Source: Metridium senile
Taxonomy: Eukaryota; Cnidaria; Anthozoa; Actiniaria; Metridiidae
Assembly (NCBI GenBank): GCA_949775045.1
Contig: OX459101.1
Span: 7,640,394-7,704,393, forward strand
DNA length: 64,000 nt
Reading direction: 5' to 3'
Both the position numbers and the translations under genes were made by a program. The notes under the pieces are model-generated. The model ran no database searches, was not told the origin of the DNA, and was given only the letters and a program-made list of their open reading frames with translations. Shown here piece after piece: positions 20,901 through 32,581 of the stretch (its first letter is position 1; each line of letters opens with the position of its first letter).

Positions 20901-22196
20901 GTCTCTATGAAACTAGTCGCCAAGAGGTAACTATACATGCCCAGATATTTTTTAATGTTATGTGATGTAAATGTGTTATGTAATTAATGTGATGTAATAA
21001 ATTAATGTAATTTGATAAATGTTAATATTAAGCACTTAATGACTGGTCCCGAGGGAAACAGTTAGTTTTGTTTCCCGAGAATCTCAATGTTTCCCCAGGC
21101 TACGGCCGAGGGAAACATTGAGATTCGAGGGAAACAAAACTAACTGATTTCCCAAGGGATCAGTCATTAAGTGTTTTATTATACTATGAAAATCACTAGA
21201 GTGGTTAAATGTATGTTGAAAATTTGGCCTTGGGGTGTGCCTTTTTGTACCACATGACCAATTTTGAGCAAAATGATTGTATACCCTATTCAAACGAAGA
21301 AACCTTTTCTCTCCATTTTGAATTTTTTTTATTTACGTGGATTTATTTCCCTCTCACAAGGGGAATAGATCGATTTATTTCCCTCCACGTGACGTGCTCT
21401 CGACCAATAAGAAAACGAGTTTGAATAGGATATATAATAAGGTAATATAATGTTTTGTGATGTATCGGTATAGTATGAGCCATTCACATCATAGCTAGCT
21501 GGAAAGTGAGTTTGACACTAGTGTTATGATCTTTTTACTAGGTGTTTGTGGTGAAAAACCACATAAAGATAGGGCCATTATGGCCGCAAGAGTTGAAAGA
21601 GCTTGTTATTGATAAATATAAACAGGTAAGAACTTGGAATGCTAATATAACTAGAGTGATTTTCCTGCTCTTGAAAAAATAGTTATTGTTAGTAATAGTT
21701 AGTAGACTAAGTATAGGCTCTAAATGCATGGTTTGCTTTTGTTCATTATCAACTATCTATAGTACAAACTTGTTATGTATTTCAAGTTGTGGAAAATCTA
21801 TTCTGTTTACCCTTTACACTCGAGTGAGTTTCATTTGCCCATGAAAGAACTGCCAAAGTATAAATGTAACAGTTAGTGTAGTAGACTCTAAATGCATATC
21901 TATCTAATAAAAACATGTGACATTTGAAATAGTCAAAATGTCTAGCTTTTTGGACAACATTAATAAGTTAGAATGGCTGTATGTAACATTAGACTTAAAG
22001 TAATATGTTTTTATCTTATTAGGAACTACTACAGTCGAAGAGTGCAATTACTGCATCACCCAGAATCCCAAGCCAAACAGAAACTACTGAAACCTCAAAG
22101 AATAATAGAGTGCAAATTACTGAAACCTCAAAGAATAATAGAGTGCAAATTACTGAAACCTCAAAGAATAATAGAGTGCCAGTAACATACCCGTGA
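17961..22196 (+). CDS. Schlafen-like AlbA_2-domain protein, copy A
   Basis: Six exons in consistent phase: 17961-18056, 18503-18572, 19215-19323, 20821-20926, 21542-21625 and 22023-22196, giving 212 aa. Residues about 15-130 look like a Schlafen AlbA_2 (divergent AAA_4-type) domain, with FEFDEPKNEEHFET, NTNGGFLLFGV at aa 43-53 and GEVFGIYLSR. The protein is short, about half of SLFNL1, and has no helicase region. The C-terminus has three 11-residue repeats (ITETSKNNRVQ). Exon 5 uses a CTAG acceptor where copy B has ACAG. Schlafen proteins act in RNA cleavage and in restriction of viruses, but no such residues can be assigned here. It lies tail to tail with the GPP34 gene. Confidence 0.75.
18173..18302. 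mobile_element. Fold-back MITE (GGGCTGTTTATATGA ends), intron 1
   Basis: GGGCTGTTTATATGAAGGCGAG at the left mirrors the right end. It is present in both duplicated copies, so it inserted before the duplication. Confidence 0.8.
18808..18966. repeat. Inverted repeat, Schlafen-like intron 2
   Basis: AAGTCTACGCGACTAGACCG is repeated in inverse as CGGGCTAGTCGCGTAGACTT with GGTAGAAATCAC inside each arm. It is present in both copies; copy B has extra sequence between the arms. Confidence 0.7.
19656..19859. mobile_element. Fold-back MITE (AATAGTCCCCTTCA ends), intron 3
   Basis: AATAGTCCCCTTCA to TGAAGGGGCTATT with inner arms GCTTGCAATGATAGAGAC and inverse. It is in both copies. Confidence 0.75.
21033..21440. 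mobile_element. Composite MITE insertion in intron 4, copy A only
   Basis: A palindrome with CACTTAATGACTG ends (21033-21173) is followed by a piece starting TACTATGAAAATCACTAGAG. The latter belongs to the same family as the elements at 40825-41002 and 55421-55609. Copy B passes directly from GTTAATAT to AGTAATATAATG, so the block is a gain in copy A. Confidence 0.75.
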
Positions 22197-22494
22197 AACA
22201 AATAGAACTAATTAGTACTAATTATTAACTAATTTAGTAATTACTATTTAGTGCTAATTAAACAATAGAAAACAATAGAATTAGCATTAAATTGCACTAA
22301 ATAGTCAGCTAACTGTTTCACAGGTATATTATTTCAGTGTATTATTCATCAGGTATATTATAACAAGAACAAAGATTCAACTAAATATATAAAAAAATAA
22401 AAAAGTAACAATAGGTAACAAAAATAATATTTTATTGATTGAAACTAAATGCGTTTATACCTTACTATATACACCTATTTCAAAAAACCTTGTC

Positions 22495-22662
22495 AGAAGG
22501 AGATTTGAATCTGCAATCTGAGACTAAAATGAATCCTGGGTACGGCAGTTTTTTCTCATTAAAAATTCATTTGCGTGCACTGTCAAGGTGCTAAGCGCAA
22601 AAAAAAACAAAAAACGGCCAATTCATTTCGGTCTCAGATTGCAGGTTGCAGATCTCCTTTCT
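22495..22662. mobile_element. Fold-back MITE downstream of Schlafen-like copy A
   Basis: AGAAGGAGAT...GCAATCTGAGAC mirrors GTCTCAGATTGC...ATCTCCTTTCT. It is absent from copy B, where the same flank reads through. Confidence 0.7.
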
Positions 22663-23508
22663 ATAAGCTACCCTTACTGTTCTCCACTTTCATATAACCA
22701 TAATGCCTTGTTTTTTGGGGTAGATATATTGTTTACATTTGTTTGATTTGAATTACAATAGCTATATGTACCCTCCACAAACAAGGCATTATGGTTATTG
22801 TGAAGATAGAGAATTTAGTACTGTTTATGTTACATATGCTTTAATATTTGTACTCTATATAATCGATCACTTGTAAATATTATAAAGACAAAAAGAGTAA
22901 GAGAACTAGAAATTTATTATATACAAGAGTAAAAATATTAAGACACAGCTATTTCAGCTGAACAGAAGTAATTAAAAGTTTATTGTTCATATTGTTGAAG
23001 ATGAAAGATTTATCATTTGTTAATTAAATACTTGCTTGCTTGTAAGGATATCATGAAGAAAATTGATTCTAATAATATTATTATTACAAGTTAAAATAAA
23101 GTAAGTATACATTTTCCATTTGTCCTAGTTGTACTTTTACAGCGATAACTATTGCAATGCGACTATCAAATTTCAATTTATATTTTGGGTTTTATGGATC
23201 TGTCAATCAGTTTGGAGGCAGAGCTTGTACATAAACTCATTAAGTTATTGGTTAATTTAATGTAAACTCAAAAAACTGAAAACTGCGATTGACGGATCGA
23301 AAAAACTCAAAATCAAATGGAAATGTTCAATTTCCTAGTCTCTGTAAATACAATGTAAAGTTTTAAAGCCCCATTTTTCAATAGCAACCAATGCGTTAAT
23401 ACATCTTATTGTATTAACTTCACTCTTTTTTTTGTACAATGTATATTATATACAATTTTAAATACACCAGAATCATTTATGGGACATATTATTAAAGTTC
23501 TGTCCTAT
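22663..23508. other. Intergenic spacer between the convergent genes, copy A
   Basis: AT-rich, with AATAAA-type signals on both strands and a small CATAATGCC inverted repeat around 22700-22795. Parts recur in copy B and in the decayed third copy. No gene is seen. Confidence 0.6.
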
Positions 23509-25701
23509 TTACATAGCTTGATATTTTTCAGTTGTATCAGTTTTAAAGCCCCATCTTCCGATTCCAACCAATATATCAATTCTTTCTCTTGCCCTGTCAT
23601 ATTCTTCTTTAGTAAAATACTTTTTAAGAACTGGAGTACATATTCCCAGTTTATCTGCCAACCTTGACACAGTCAGCAAGGCATGGATGTAGCTGTTGGG
23701 CTCGGAATAGTACAGTGCTACTGATCTAATTTGATTGACCAAGTTTTCTTGAATGCCTATGAAATAGGTTGATTATAAATGGAAACTGGCGAGTAAACTA
23801 GTATATAAAATAGAAATATGAAATAGATTTGGGAAATAGGATCAACAAAATCTCAATTATTAGGAAATCTATTCTTTTTTATGGATGGATGAACAGATGG
23901 ATGAAGTAATAGTTTAATTCCATTTTACTATCATTGTTTGCCTCATCTGTCATCATCATTGGGGGCCTTTCATTTATTAGTGTATGGGGGGGGGGGGGAT
24001 TCACCTGTCGTCTTTTCCAAATATTATGCAACCCCCCTTCCTGGTTTGCAAAAATATTTATTTTCCCAGCTTATTTCTAAAGCTGCATACAATTAGTAAC
24101 AACCCCTCCCCCCTATAAAGCTCCCAAACATAATGCAACCCCCTCAATATTGCTGACCCCATACACTAATAAATGAAAGCCCCTTTTTTACCATGGATCA
24201 ACAGCACCATAATCATTATCAAATCTTCTTAACCATCATCCTCGTCATTGCCATCACCATCACCATCAATTCCATCGCCATCACCACCATTGTCATCATC
24301 ACCACCACCATCAAAATCATCATCATTTTCACCACCATCACCATTACCATCATCATTGCCATGATCATCACTTCCATCGTCATCATAACTATCATTATCA
24401 TTATAGATACATACCAGGTTTTACTATTGGGTATGAGTAACCAGTTAGGGTATCATGCCTTTCCAATATTCCCAGAAAAACTAGACTATCCAAAGTAAGG
24501 GTAGCAGTTTGATTGGATGCCTTGAATTGTGTGACATCTCTGTATATCACTTCTTTTATCTTTTTTGGTTTTTCAGGATTCTTGTGATAATGTTCTACCA
24601 TTTTATCAAATAGCGCATTGTCTAGATACGTTCCTGTTGGTTGGTCCTTTGTAACCTGTAACAAATTTGAAATTGTTAATTCTTGATTGCATCTTTGAAA
24701 CAGGGTTTATTCAGCAAAGTATGAATAATTTCTTAAGCTAGATTCTATATTTTTGATTTATAAATAATGATTGACATTAATTTTATTTATTAATTGGTCA
24801 ATTTTTTTGCAATTCCGGGGGAGGGGGGGAGTTGGAGAGGGGATATCTTTGTTGGTAGGGCTGATCGGCGTACCATTTTAGGTTAAAAATATTTCCTGTG
24901 CGTACCTTTTAGGGTCCTTTAGGGTTCTGGCTCAAAACTCAGTTACATAACATGACTGTAAGGGTAATTTTTACTCTGCTCTGTTGCTAAAAGTAAGCTT
25001 GGCTGGCAAGAACATCGCACAGCCGTACCTTTTAGGGGTTGAAATCAGCAAGGTTTTAACAGTTATTTTTATTTGTGCGTAACTTTTAGGGGTCATTTTT
25101 AAAACCTCCACCGATCACCCCTACCACTTGGGCAAAAGTAGTACTCCCCCTGATTCAAGTCACTCGACCATTGCGTTATAGACGCACTTGAGAAAATGTA
25201 AAGAGCCACTCTTAAGCTTATTAATTGTTTTTACATTTTCTCTCGTGCATCTATATTAAACGTTACGCGGTCCCGAGAGTAGTACCACAGGAAGACCGAA
25301 TGTTCACATCGTTAAAGCTCCATCAAAATCAACTATAAACTATTTATTTTTTGACAAAACCCTTGTTCTTGAAAAAGCATTTTCACATTTATATTTCTTA
25401 CCTTCAATAGAATATCATCATATTTGAAACAAAGTATTTTCTTGGGCTGTATTTCCACTTCGACTCGACCCAGAGCAATTAAGTCGATCAGAGCAGCTGC
25501 AGTTGCTGCCGCATTGCATTCAAGAGAACTCTTTCGTCCCTGCACTTCTCCGGTCTTAGAATCGTGCCATAGTAAGCAGAACGCTTGTGAAAGAGTAAGC
25601 TTTTCGTTTAAGAACTCGTCTTTGTCAAAGGAGTGAGAGTTGGTGACTTTGAGCACAGCTTTTTTTGCTTCTTCAACTACACGGTCCACTTGCTCAGCCA
25701 T
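23509..25701 (-). CDS. GPP34-domain (GOLPH3-like) protein, copy A
   Basis: Three exons in consistent phase: 25402-25701, 24415-24655 and 23509-23756, giving 262 aa. The ATG at 25701 has an A at -3 and a G at +4. The GPP34 fold is suggested by LTLSQAFCLLWHDSKTGEVQG, then an alanine-rich helix ending LIDLIALGRVEVE (about aa 60-85), VTKDQPTGTYLDN at the start of exon 2, and a C-terminal helix with LLTVSRLADKLG. GOLPH3 proteins bind PtdIns(4)P at the Golgi and retain glycosyltransferases. This one is divergent, so lipid binding is not shown. It is convergent with the Schlafen-like gene. Confidence 0.75.
23962..24183. mobile_element. MITE (GGGGCCTTTCATTTATTAGT ends) in GPP34 intron 2, copy A only
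   Basis: The left end is mirrored by ACTAATAAATGAAAGCCCC at the right; the interior holds poly-G and poly-C runs. It is absent from copy B intron 2. Confidence 0.8.
24200..24410. repeat. (CATCAC/CATCAT)n simple repeat
   Basis: Imperfect CAT/CAC triplets next to the 3' side of GPP34 exon 2. A shorter version is in copy B at about 32955-33090. Confidence 0.85.
24800..25150. repeat. CCTTTTAGGGTC-type interspersed repeat, GPP34 intron 1
   Basis: It starts with an unstable poly-G run and repeats TACCTTTTAGGG words. The family recurs in copy B (33490-33830), where the poly-G run is longer, and at 36552-36803. Confidence 0.7.
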
Positions 25702-25995
25702 CTTGAAAGAGCTTTCCACTCTGAACAAGCTATTAACATATATTTGCTTTGAGAAGCTCTGTTTTTATATCAACGTATGTATATTTTTAGAAGTGATGTA
25801 ATGGGATTATCTTGTGATTTCTTTAGTATTTCTTTTGGTACAGATTTAGATTGTGATGTAATTCTTAATGTATGTAAACAAAAAAACTTATGACCGCTGA
25901 ATCATTGTATTGTTGGCACCATGGTTACAGCTACCCTATATACGGGTTGCCAGGCGACGAGAAATGCGACGATCGATAATCTGTTGTACGAAGCG

Positions 25996-26130
25996 ACGAT
26001 GATCGAGTCGCGGAACGATACTCTAACAAAAAAAAAAAATACATTGAAAATAGTCCTCGAAACTACTTTAAATCGTAAAAATTTCTCAAACCTCTGGCAT
26101 CCAGGGTAGGATAGCCTCCGCTATCCATCA
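25996..26130. other. Junction between duplication copies A and B
   Basis: About 135 bases not shared by the two copies' ends. This is the breakpoint spacer of the tandem duplication and contains a poly-A run near 26030. No gene is seen. Confidence 0.6.
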
Positions 26131-26625
26131 TATTATAATTTTTTTCCTCACACCAACACAATAGAAAGAATTGGTGTGAAAAATTGTGTTCAAAAATATT
26201 TGTCACACAACTTCTGATAATTCCATATTGTATTCAGCTGACACGGGCCTCTAGGTTCACATTTATCTGATTAAATTGTGAAAGAATAAAAGCGTCATAA
26301 AATTCTGTGTATAAATATATAAATCTTAATGGTGCAATTGCGCTAATTCCCCAGGGGATGAAACCCGTATTTTTTTGGGGTGTCCACATCTCCGAGGTCA
26401 ATTTTTGTTTCGATCCGTGTATCAGAAAATTATTCGTTTGATATTTTTTCCAGCAAGGCGTGAGTTCCGTAAAGAAATATACTGATAATTCAATAAATCA
26501 GTTTTTAAGTATTTAAGCCTTGTATTTTTTTGGGTTCGAAATTTGCATTCCATGTATTTTTTTGGGTGTAAAATTTCAGGTTTGAGTATTTCTGGGGGGT
26601 TGCAATATGAAGCTCCGTCGGACCC

Positions 26626-26666
26626 CCCCCCCCCCCCCCGTCATGTTACCCCCCCCCCCCCCCCCA
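26626..26666. repeat. Poly-C runs
   Basis: Two long C homopolymers separated by GTCATGTTA. Such runs are prone to length error in assembly. Confidence 0.85.
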
Positions 26667-27082
26667 TAATTGATATGAATGCAAAATTAAATCCGCAAAA
26701 TAAATGCTCTGCATTGCATCAATTTATTAGATCTACTTGTAGTAGTCCGTATATCAACTGTTTTCTCTGGTAATTAAATGTGAACAATAACATTATAAAT
26801 TCCAGGGATTATTGCAATAACTTAACATAATTAAAGATACTTACCTGAGTTATAAAAAAAGCCGCAGAGAATAAAGAAACTTCATAGAATTCGGACAATT
26901 GAGGTCAATAATCTCGTCGCAAAATTAGTGGTTTTGCAGATAACGACAGGCGTTCCTTCCATTTTTCCGCTATTGACTAACGCGAGTGTTTGATTGGCTG
27001 AAATATTTCGCGCCATTTTTCAGATAAAATATTTACCCATAATGACCCATAATAGTCTAACACAAGTAGATTGTTTTGCAAA

Positions 27083-30000
27083 ATGGCTAAACTACGTCTT
27101 CGCGATATTTATGCCAAGAGAGATAACGTGCAATATTTTGAGTTTGACGAGCCAAAAAACGAAGAACACTTTGAAACAGTAAGTTATTTTGGATGTGAAA
27201 TAAACGCGATCGAACGCTTGATCAAGATCGAACACTTGATCGATGGGCGATCACCATCATGCTCCAGTCATTCATTATTTAGGGGCTGCTTACATGAAGG
27301 CGAGTTGTCCCTGCTAACCTGGATAAGTCTATTGTTTTGTGTCCCCAGGGGAATATAAAACAATAGAGTTATCCCGGCTTGCAGGGACAACTCGCCTTCA
27401 TATAAACAGCCCGGCCCTTTAGTTACTCATTCATTAATTGATTGATTTATTCATAAATAATGTTGAACAAATATTTGAGCTTTTAAAAATTTGTAGTCAA
27501 TGGCCAACTGATTTTGTTTTTGCTGTTGTTTTCAATCAATGTGAAATACTGTATTGCATTGCAAGCTCTTATTTATATATCTCTTGTATATAATTTACTC
27601 TTTTGATTTTACATTTCAGATGATACGAGAATATGGCAATGCTCTACTTAATACTAATGGTGGCTTCTTATTATTTGGTGTTAGAAGAGGTAGTGTATTT
27701 TAACACTGTAACTGTTTGTTTTGATATTTTTAAAGTATTATCTAATGCTTGTGAAATACTCTATTTGTATGACAGCAGTTAAAGGGGTACTGCAAAATCA
27801 TTGAATACAATAATAATTATTTAGCTAAATACTAGTTACATAATGGATTTGAGTAGTATACCATGGAATGCATCTTTCAAGCCACATGTATTTTCTAGTA
27901 TACAGTCAATTCGAAAAACATTACCGTTCAAGTCTATGCGACTAGACCGAAAGGTAGCATGGGTAGAAATCACTGAAGCGGATAAATGCACATAGTATCT
28001 AATGCAATACCACATGCACTCAATCAACTAATTAGTCAGGCTAGAGGGCCCGACTCTAGGTTTACCTTTTAGTCAATCTATCTATGTATGTATGTATGTA
28101 TCTATCTGTCATGTCACGTATAGGCCCCATGATGCTTTGGGAACGAACACAGGAAGCCCAACGTAGAATTGTTTAGCCTCCTGTTTTGATTTTATGACTA
28201 GCCCAACTTCACGCTCCTAGAGCGTCTAGTTATGAATAATTCGCTGCTTCGGTGATTTCTACCTTTCTGGCTAGTCGCGTAGACTTAAAGCCTATTGATG
28301 ACAATGTTTTTTGAATTGACTGTATACACAAGCCCCTAGGCAATTGTTTCACAGGATGTCACAAGAAAACACTTTATAACTGTTTTACCCCTCATCATAT
28401 AAAAGAAGATAACCTGCAATGTCTCATGGGAAAGGGCATTTTATAATAATAAATAATTATTATTATTATTATTCACGGTATGTCACAAGAAAACGCTTTA
28501 TAACTGTTTTACCCCACATCATATAAAAGAAGAAAACCTGCAATGTCTCATGGGAAAGGGCATTGTAATACTGCAGAATATACAACTGCTTTATTTTGAT
28601 TGGCTGTATTTTATGTTGTAATTGTTTAATTATTGTTCCTTATATTAACTCTGCACAGGTGAAGTGTTCGGAATATATTTAAGTCGAGGACAAGAAGACG
28701 CTTATAGACTTGCCGTTGACAATGCACTTTCTAGTTTTACTCCACCCATTGGGCCTAATTGTTATCGGTATGTATAGTAAACATCTTGTTTCTACTTTGA
28801 CAATAAATATTATACTGATGGTGTAAATAGATAACACTTTTGCATAGACCACTTTCATAACTAGCATAAAATGATCTTTTCAAGTAAACAGAAATTTTAA
28901 TATTTTAGCACTGTCATGTGAAAGAACCACCTAAAATAGCCATGTTTGGAAGGTTTTGATGCTCTGGCGAAAATACCAATGAAGTAAATAACACTTTTGC
29001 ATATCATGAATTTCTATGGTATGAGTGTATGTATTAGACTTTACTGACTTACTTACTAGCTTGCTGATATGTACTTAAAATTTACTTCTTATCACACACA
29101 ATAGTCCCCTTCACTTCTCTCCGCCATCTTGAAAGGTAGCTTGGCCTTTGTGTTGAAGTGAGACAAACGTTGAGCTTGCAATGATAGAGACCTTTCAACA
29201 CCTTGCGGGACCATTATTCACGTGTCTCTATCATTGCAAGCTTAATGTTTGTTTGTTTCACTGCAAATCTTTCAAGATGGCACAGGAAACTGAAGGGGCT
29301 ATTGAGTCAAACTGTCTTATAAAGCCCCTGGGAGTTGGCTGACATGATCATATTTGTATGACAGCAGTTAAAGGGGTACTGCAAAATCATTGAATACAAT
29401 TTAGCTAAATACTAGTTACATAATGGATTTGAGTAGCATACCATGGAATGCAACTTTCAAGCCACATGTGATATTTGCAAACGCAACACAAAAACAACAA
29501 ACCAAAACTCATTGATGGTTAAAAAAAGCTTTTGCTGGAACACCTTTTCAATTGTGTAGTGAAATCAGTTAATTAATTACCTCTGCAATAAGCATATAGC
29601 CCTGTGACCCCTGCTCTTTATGTAAATAGATAAAATATGAGCGGGAGACCATTATGGGCATTTAAAAAGGTGAGCCTTTTTAAGCCCATAAAGGTCGGAC
29701 GCGAATATTTATGTGACTTATCAAATCCCAACATTCATTGAAAACTCATTTACTAATTAGTTATTGAAGAAAAGTCCAAGATTAATGCACATTTCTAGTA
29801 ATGACGTGATCATTACATTATGATCATGCACACTGTGTCACTCTTGACATCCCACATTTGAAAGAGGTCTTGTAAGGTACAGTAGGAGGCTGCTAGGAAA
29901 GTGAGATGGTTTGAAAAACCAGCAAAGGTCGATGATGCGATGAGACCTTTGCTGGTGTTTATGCCATCAGCACTATTAACTTTGATACAGATTGGATGTT

Positions 30001-31536
30001 TTATTCATCAGATCTTTATCAAAGTTAATGAAACTGATGAATAAAACACCAATGCTTTATTGGGATTTAAAGGTACAGTACATGTGACCACAATGGACAA
30101 TGAACCATGAACCATGATTGGACTAATAGGTCATGAATTATTCATAAATTTGATAAGTAATATATACAATTATGAATATGAGCGGCCGATCTGTATCCGA
30201 TATACAACATCTTACATGTTGTATATCGGATACAGATCGGACGCAAATATTGTATAGAACTTATGAAAGTCCCATGTTAGTTCTTCACATATTTTACTAA
30301 AATTGTCAAGATAAATGTAAATCTGGCCGAGAAAATTCAAGTTGAAACTTATTCAAATCAGGACGAAATCTGTATGAGATTTACAGAACTCGTCACGGCA
30401 TTGAGTTCTTTTTTAAAATTCTCATTAATTATTCATGAATTTGATAAATATATATATTGTGTATTGCCTTGGCTCTCTGTAATTTACCTTTCTTGCTTAA
30501 TTACTTGATTATTAGAATAATAGTGATTTTTATTTCAATTTCTATTCACATATAGTGTTACAGTGAAGGAATTGGAAAGGCCAGATCAAAATTATTGTGT
30601 AATAGAAGTACGGATATCTGCAGGGCCAATTGGAAGTCTCTATGAAACTAGTCGCCAAGAGGTAACTATACATGCCCAGATATTTTTTAATGTTATGTGA
30701 TGTAAATGTGTTATGTAATTATTGTGATGTAATAAATTAAATAAATGTAATTTGATGAATGTTAATATAGTAATATAATGTTTTGTGATGTACCAGTATA
30801 GTATGAGCCAGTCACATCATAGCTAGCTGGAAAGTGAGTTTGACACTAGTGTTATGATCTTTTTACTACAGGTGTTTGTGGTGAAGAACCACATAAAGAT
30901 AGGGCCATTATGGCCGCAAGAGTTAAAAGAGCTTGTTATTGATAAATATAAACAGGTAAGAACTTGGAATGCTAATATAACTAGAGTGATTTTCCTTTGC
31001 TCTTGAAAAAATAGTTATTGTTAGTAATAGTTAGTAGTATAGGCTCTAAATGCATGGTTTGCTTTTGTTCATTATCAACTGTCTATAGTACAAACTTGTT
31101 ATGTATTTCAAGTTGTGGAAAATCAATCTATTCTGTTTACACTTTACACTCGAGTGAGTTTCATTTGCCCATGAAAGAACTGCCAAAGTATAAATGTAAC
31201 AGTTAGTGTAGTAGACTCTAAATGCATATATCTATCTAATAAAGAGTCATGTGACATTTGAAATAGTCAAAATTAATGTCTAGCTTTTTGGACAACATTA
31301 ATAAGTTAGAATGGCTGTATGTAACATTAGACTTAAAGTAATATGTTTTTTAATCTTATTAGGAACTACTACAGTCGAAGAGTGCAATTACTGCATCACC
31401 CAGAATCCCAAGCCAAACAGAAACTACTGAAACCTCAAAGAATAATAGAGTGCAAATTACTGAAACCTCAAAGAATAATAGAGTGCAACTTACTGAAACC
31501 TCAAAGAAGAATAAAGTGCCAATAACATACCCGTGA
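27083..31536 (+). CDS. Schlafen-like AlbA_2-domain protein, copy B
   Basis: Six exons: 27083-27178, 27620-27689, 28659-28767, 30556-30661, 30872-30955 and 31363-31536, again 212 aa. Exon sizes are the same as in copy A. Exons 3 and 4 look identical to copy A, and a few substitutions lie in exon 6, where the third C-terminal repeat has changed to KKNKVPI. All splice sites are canonical and no stop interrupts the frame, so both paralogues look functional. Confidence 0.75.
30165..30430. mobile_element. Insertion with a 25-bp-arm hairpin, copy B only
   Basis: A perfect stem at 30186-30240 (CCGATCTGTATCCGATATAC... and inverse, 5-base loop) starts an insert of about 265 bp in intron 3. It is flanked by near-identical ATTATTCATAAATTTGATAA words. 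The TGAGCGG...GGACGCAAATATT frame of the hairpin is shared with an older one at about 20190-20260 and 29640-29710. Confidence 0.7.
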
Positions 31537-32581
31537 AACAAATAGAACTAATTAGTACTAAATAGTGCTAATTAAACAATAGAATTAGCATAAAATTGCA
31601 CTAAATAGTCAACTATTTCACAGGTATATTATTTGCACTCTAACAAGAACAAAGATTCAACTAAATAAATAAACAAATAAAAAAGTAACCAATAGGTAAC
31701 AAAAATAATATTTTATTAATTGAAACTAAATGCGTCTATACCATTTATACCTTACTATATATGTAGAGGGGGATTTGAAAAAAGGTTTGAGTACCAAATA
31801 ACTATAAGACTACCTCGAGCCTTCACTACTTTCACATAAGCATAATGCCTGCCTTTTTTTTCTTGGTTATTGTGAAGATAGAGAATTTAGTACTGTTTAT
31901 GTTACATATACTACTTTTAATATTTGTACTCTATATAATAGATCGCTTGTAAATATTATAAAGACAAAAAGAGTAAGAGAACTAGAAATTTATTGTTAAA
32001 TATATTATATTCAAGAGTAAAAATATTAAGACACAGCTATTTCAGCTGAACAGAAGTAATTAAAAGTTTATTGTTCATATTGTTGAAGATGAAAGCTTGC
32101 TTGCTTGTAAGGATACAAGCTTGCTTGTAAGGATATCATGAAGAAAATTGATTCTAACAATATTATTATTACAAGTTAAAATAAAGTAAGTATACATTTT
32201 CCATTTGTCCTATTTGTACTTTTTACAGTGTTAACTATTGCAATGCGACTATCAAATTTCAATTTTGGGTTTTATGGATCTGTCAATGAGTTTGGAGGCA
32301 GAGCTTGTACATAAACTCATTAAGTTATTGGTTAATTTAATGTAAACTCCAACTTAAAACTGCGATTGACGGATCGGAAAAACTCAAAATCAAATGGAAA
32401 TGTTCAATTTTCTGGTCTATAAATACAATGAAAAGTTTTAAAGCCCCATTTTTCAATAGCAACCAATGTGTTAATACACATTGTATTAACTATACTCTTT
32501 TTTTTTGTACAATGTATATCATATACAATTTTAAATACACCAGAATCATTTATGGGACATTCTATTAAAGTTCTGTCCTAT

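Larger units (their letters stand above)
16172..25995. repeat. Segmental duplication, copy A
   Basis: From about 16172 (ATTATAATTTTTTCATCACA) to about 25995 the sequence recurs in the same order and orientation at 26131-34763. It contains a Schlafen-like gene (+) and a GPP34 gene (-). Coding exons are almost identical between the copies. Most length difference comes from MITEs present only in copy A. Some older MITEs (for example 18173-18302 and 19656-19859) are in both copies and so predate the duplication. Confidence 0.9.

Noticed and set aside
25996..26130. A 62-codon frame beginning at 25921
   Set aside because: It spans the duplication junction and a poly-A run, and is not conserved at the end of copy B.
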